Shown here: piece after piece, positions 62,071 through 64,000 of the stretch
Position numbering within the stretch: position 1 is the first letter of the stretch
Layout of the letters: every line of letters begins with the position of its first letter
Assembly (NCBI GenBank): GCA_023382675.1
Contig: JAHDWN010000012.1
Coordinates: 1 to 64,000, forward strand
From: Anaerolineae bacterium
GTDB taxonomy: Bacteria > Chloroflexota > Anaerolineae > Aggregatilineales > Phototrophicaceae
Length of the DNA stretch: 64,000 nt
Direction of reading: 5' to 3'
Notes under the pieces: model-generated
The model's input: only the letters and a program-made list of their open reading frames with translations
The model's database searches: none
Told to the model about the DNA's origin: nothing
Made by a program: the position numbers and the translations under genes

Positions 62071-62895
62071 GTGTCACATCTGTTCATCAGCTATTCGCGC
62101 TGGGATCGGCGCTCGACTCCCCTGATCGATCGTCTGATTGCCGATCTGCAAAAGAACGGCGTACATATGTGGCTCTCCCCAGATAGCGTCGAGCCGGGCA
62201 CAGATTTTCAGGCTGCCATCGGTGACGCGATCCAGCAGGCAGCGGCGCTGCTTTATCTTTCCGGCACGCGTTCAAAGAACGCCAAAGGGATGCTTCGAGA
62301 GTTGGCGGCAGCGCGCACCCGTGCGATTCCTGACTATGTGGCTGTCGTCACGGCGGATGGGTTGGAGAATGCGCCCGCGGATGCCCCGGTTTTCGATTTC
62401 ACCAAGAACTATGCAGCGGCCTTTCAAGCGCTCTTGCTTGAGCTGCCGTCTGCTGTCAAGACCGTAGCAGCAAGCCAGACCGCCAAAAAGCCTGAGCCGC
62501 GTTCCAAAGGCTACGTCTTCATCAGCTATGCCGAAGAAGACACCACTTTCGTAAATCGATTGCGAAGCTTTCTCAAAGAACGTGGCTACGGCTATTGGGA
62601 TTATCAGGACAGCGAGCGTAACTATCACACGGCGCTGCATCTGGAGCTGGAAGACGTTATTCGCGAGGCGTCGGCGACGATCAGCGTGCTTTCGCCTGCC
62701 TGGAAGCAATCGAAGTGGACGGCGCGTGAGTTTCTCTTCTCGGAGGAAATTGGCACACCGGTCTTCCTCGTGATGGCAGATGTCATGGAGCCCACGCTGG
62801 TCATCGCGGGCATTCCCTACATTGATTTCACGCGCGATGCCGATCTTGGCTTTTCCCGGCTGGATAAAGAACTGCGTCGCAAGGGCTTGATCTGA
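62071..62895 (+). CDS. Protein with two tandem TIR domains
   Basis: The GTG at 62071 gives 274 residues with two TIR-type domains. The first (about 1-130) has HLFISYSRWDRRS and a later MLRELAAA with the expected Glu. The second (about 146-274) has YVFISYAEEDTTFVNRLRSF and SKWTAREFLFSEE with the Glu. Bacterial TIR proteins often act as NAD+ hydrolases in anti-phage defence, or as signalling scaffolds. There is no obvious sensor gene beside it. The linker (TVAASQTAKKPEPRSK) is flexible. Confidence 0.88.
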   Translation: MSHLFISYSRWDRRSTPLIDRLIADLQKNGVHMWLSPDSVEPGTDFQAAIGDAIQQAAALLYLSGTRSKNAKGMLRELAAARTRAIPDYVAVVTADGLENAPADAPVFDFTKNYAAAFQALLLELPSAVKTVAASQTAKKPEPRSKGYVFISYAEEDTTFVNRLRSFLKERGYGYWDYQDSERNYHTALHLELEDVIREASATISVLSPAWKQSKWTAREFLFSEEIGTPVFLVMADVMEPTLVIAGIPYIDFTRDADLGFSRLDKELRRKGLI

Positions 62896-62925
62896 ACCCG
62901 GTCGCCTGTCACTTTGTGGTATAGT
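62896..62925 (+). promoter_or_regulatory. Extended -10 promoter candidate for the VWA gene
   Basis: TATAGT (62920-62925) with TGG before it (62917-62919) forms an extended -10 box, 31 bases before the VWA start. ACCCGG at 62896 is the same distance upstream as at the gatB promoter. Confidence 0.5.
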
Positions 62926-62955
62926 ATTCGCACGTCGGCTAGAAAACCGGTCCTC

Positions 62956-64000
62956 ATGACTTTCACCACCCCGCTCGCGCTGCTGCTGCTGCTCTGCCTG
63001 ATCCCAATCATCTATCTGGGCTTGCCGCGCATTCGTCACCGGCGTTCGCGCGATATGGTCAGCTTGCTTCTACGCAGCCTGTTAGTGCTGCTGGTGACGC
63101 TGGCGCTGGCAGGTACACACATCGTCAGGTCAGCCGACCGCCTGGCCGTCGTCTTTCTGGTCGATGCGTCAGACAGCATCAGCACAACGGCGCGCGAGGC
63201 GCAGTTGGAGTACGTGCGCAACGCGCTCGACCGCATGACGCCGGACGATGAAGCGGCGGTGGTTGTGTTTGGCGCCAATGCCCTGGTTGAACGTGCGCTC
63301 TCGGTCGTGCGTGAACTACCCGGGTTGCGCTCGACCCCCGTGACCAGCAATACCGATCTCGCAGAGGCCATTCGCATCGGCCTGGGCTTATTTCCGGCAG
63401 ATGCGGCCCGCCGTATTGTCATCCTCAGCGATGGTGTGCAAACGGTCGGAGATGCACGCGCGGCTGCCGAGCGCGCGGCTGCCACCGGTGTCGATATTAG
63501 CTATGTGCCGTTCAGCCGCGATCCCGCGCCGGAAGTGCAGGTTACGGACGTGCGCGTGCCTCAAGAAGTCGGCGCGAACCAGGAATTCGACCTGAGCTTC
63601 ACCGTGCAATCCGAAGCAGCGACCGATGCAACCGTTACGATCTTTGCGGGTGGCGAAATCCTGCTCCGCGACAATGTGACACTGCGCGCCGGTGAAAACA
63701 ACTACGCAGTGAGCCTGCAATCGGGAGAGGCCGGTTTCCGCGACTTCCAGGTGCGAGTTGACCCGGTAGGTGGCGACGCATTCCATCAGAACAACCAACT
63801 GGCAGCCTTTAGCGAAGTCGTCGGGCCGCCGCGCGTTCTGCTTGTAACGCAGGACGCTGCCGAAGGCCAGTATGTTGTCGATGCGCTCAATCAAGTCGGC
63901 ATCGCCGTCGATCAGGTAACGCCGGGGCAGTTGCCCATCGGTATCACACCATTGACCTCCTATGACAGCGTGATCCTGGCGAACGTACCGGCGACGACGC
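62956..64000 (+). CDS. VWA-domain membrane protein, 3' truncated
   Basis: An ATG at 62956 opens a frame that stays open to the window end (348 codons). The N-terminus has two membrane segments (about 5-22 and 36-55). A VWA domain follows, with the metal-ion site DASDS in FLVDASDSIS, TDLAEAIRIGLGLFP, and VILSDGVQT. After a beta-sandwich section comes VLLVTQDAAEGQYVVDAL, which looks like the start of a glutamine-amidotransferase-like domain, as in BatA-like aerotolerance proteins. The rest is outside the window. Confidence 0.85.
   Translation, partial: MTFTTPLALLLLLCLIPIIYLGLPRIRHRRSRDMVSLLLRSLLVLLVTLALAGTHIVRSADRLAVVFLVDASDSISTTAREAQLEYVRNALDRMTPDDEAAVVVFGANALVERALSVVRELPGLRSTPVTSNTDLAEAIRIGLGLFPADAARRIVILSDGVQTVGDARAAAERAAATGVDISYVPFSRDPAPEVQVTDVRVPQEVGANQEFDLSFTVQSEAATDATVTIFAGGEILLRDNVTLRAGENNYAVSLQSGEAGFRDFQVRVDPVGGDAFHQNNQLAAFSEVVGPPRVLLVTQDAAEGQYVVDALNQVGIAVDQVTPGQLPIGITPLTSYDSVILANVPATT

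Overview
The window looks like chromosomal DNA of a Chloroflexota bacterium, probably an Anaerolineae-type lineage. This is inferred from gene content and protein style, not from a marker-gene search: secreted proteins with Thr-Pro linkers, a serine/threonine kinase with an outer-surface domain, GT39/DUF2723-like membrane proteins, many conserved hypotheticals, moderately high GC, and frequent TTG and GTG starts. I count about 58 protein genes on both strands. I see no tRNA, rRNA, CRISPR array, insertion sequence, integrase or phage gene, so most of the window reads as a stable chromosomal backbone.

Layout. 0-8 kb: end of a solute-binding protein; a LmbE-type deacetylase coupled to a small TPR membrane protein; RNA 2'-phosphotransferase kptA; two secreted proteins (DUF3048; SH3b with a Cys-rich tail); an unknown gene; a response regulator/histidine kinase hybrid. 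8-16 kb: rsgA, then a tight cassette of Ser/Thr kinase, beta-propeller lipoprotein and PlsC acyltransferase, then def, a DinB protein and a START-like protein. 16-20.5 kb: a pteridine-reductase-like SDR lacking its usual Tyr, a polytopic membrane protein, a PIN/TRAM protein and a second membrane protein. 20.5-23.1 kb: a sugar-catabolic pair (TIM-barrel isomerase and Gfo/Idh dehydrogenase) behind a 461-base upstream region.

23-30.4 kb is a minus-strand block: malQ, trmB with a C-terminal extension, an MFS exporter, a Tat-exported metallophosphoesterase, a HEAT-TPR-YIP1 fusion, thpR and a small gene. 30.5-36.6 kb: a divergent ychF, dnaN, a Gly/Leu-repeat protein, a 56-residue membrane peptide, a processive-type GT2 and a TauE-like exporter. 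36.6-43.5 kb: alpha/beta hydrolase, a second GT2 coupled to an ASCH protein, an aminotransferase, and a multi-domain sensor kinase coupled to a TPR protein. A long inverted repeat sits just before the kinase start.

43.6-56 kb is rich in housekeeping genes: gatB, a DUF2723 protein coupled to a lipoprotein, two tandem peroxiredoxins, a sugar-nucleotide epimerase, a pentapeptide-repeat protein, cysS-rlmB-frr-uppS and a MoxR ATPase. 56-64 kb: zinc ribbon, solute-binding lipoprotein, FemX-like transferase, M20 amidohydrolase, a Suc/Fer-like thioredoxin-fold protein, a DinB protein, a protein with two TIR domains, and the start of a VWA membrane protein running off the end.

I did not find a clear multi-gene defence or mobile system. 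The least explained items are the structured leader of the 40 kb sensor kinase with its degenerate receiver domain, the double-TIR protein, the kinase/propeller/acyltransferase cassette, and the SDR with His in place of its catalytic Tyr.
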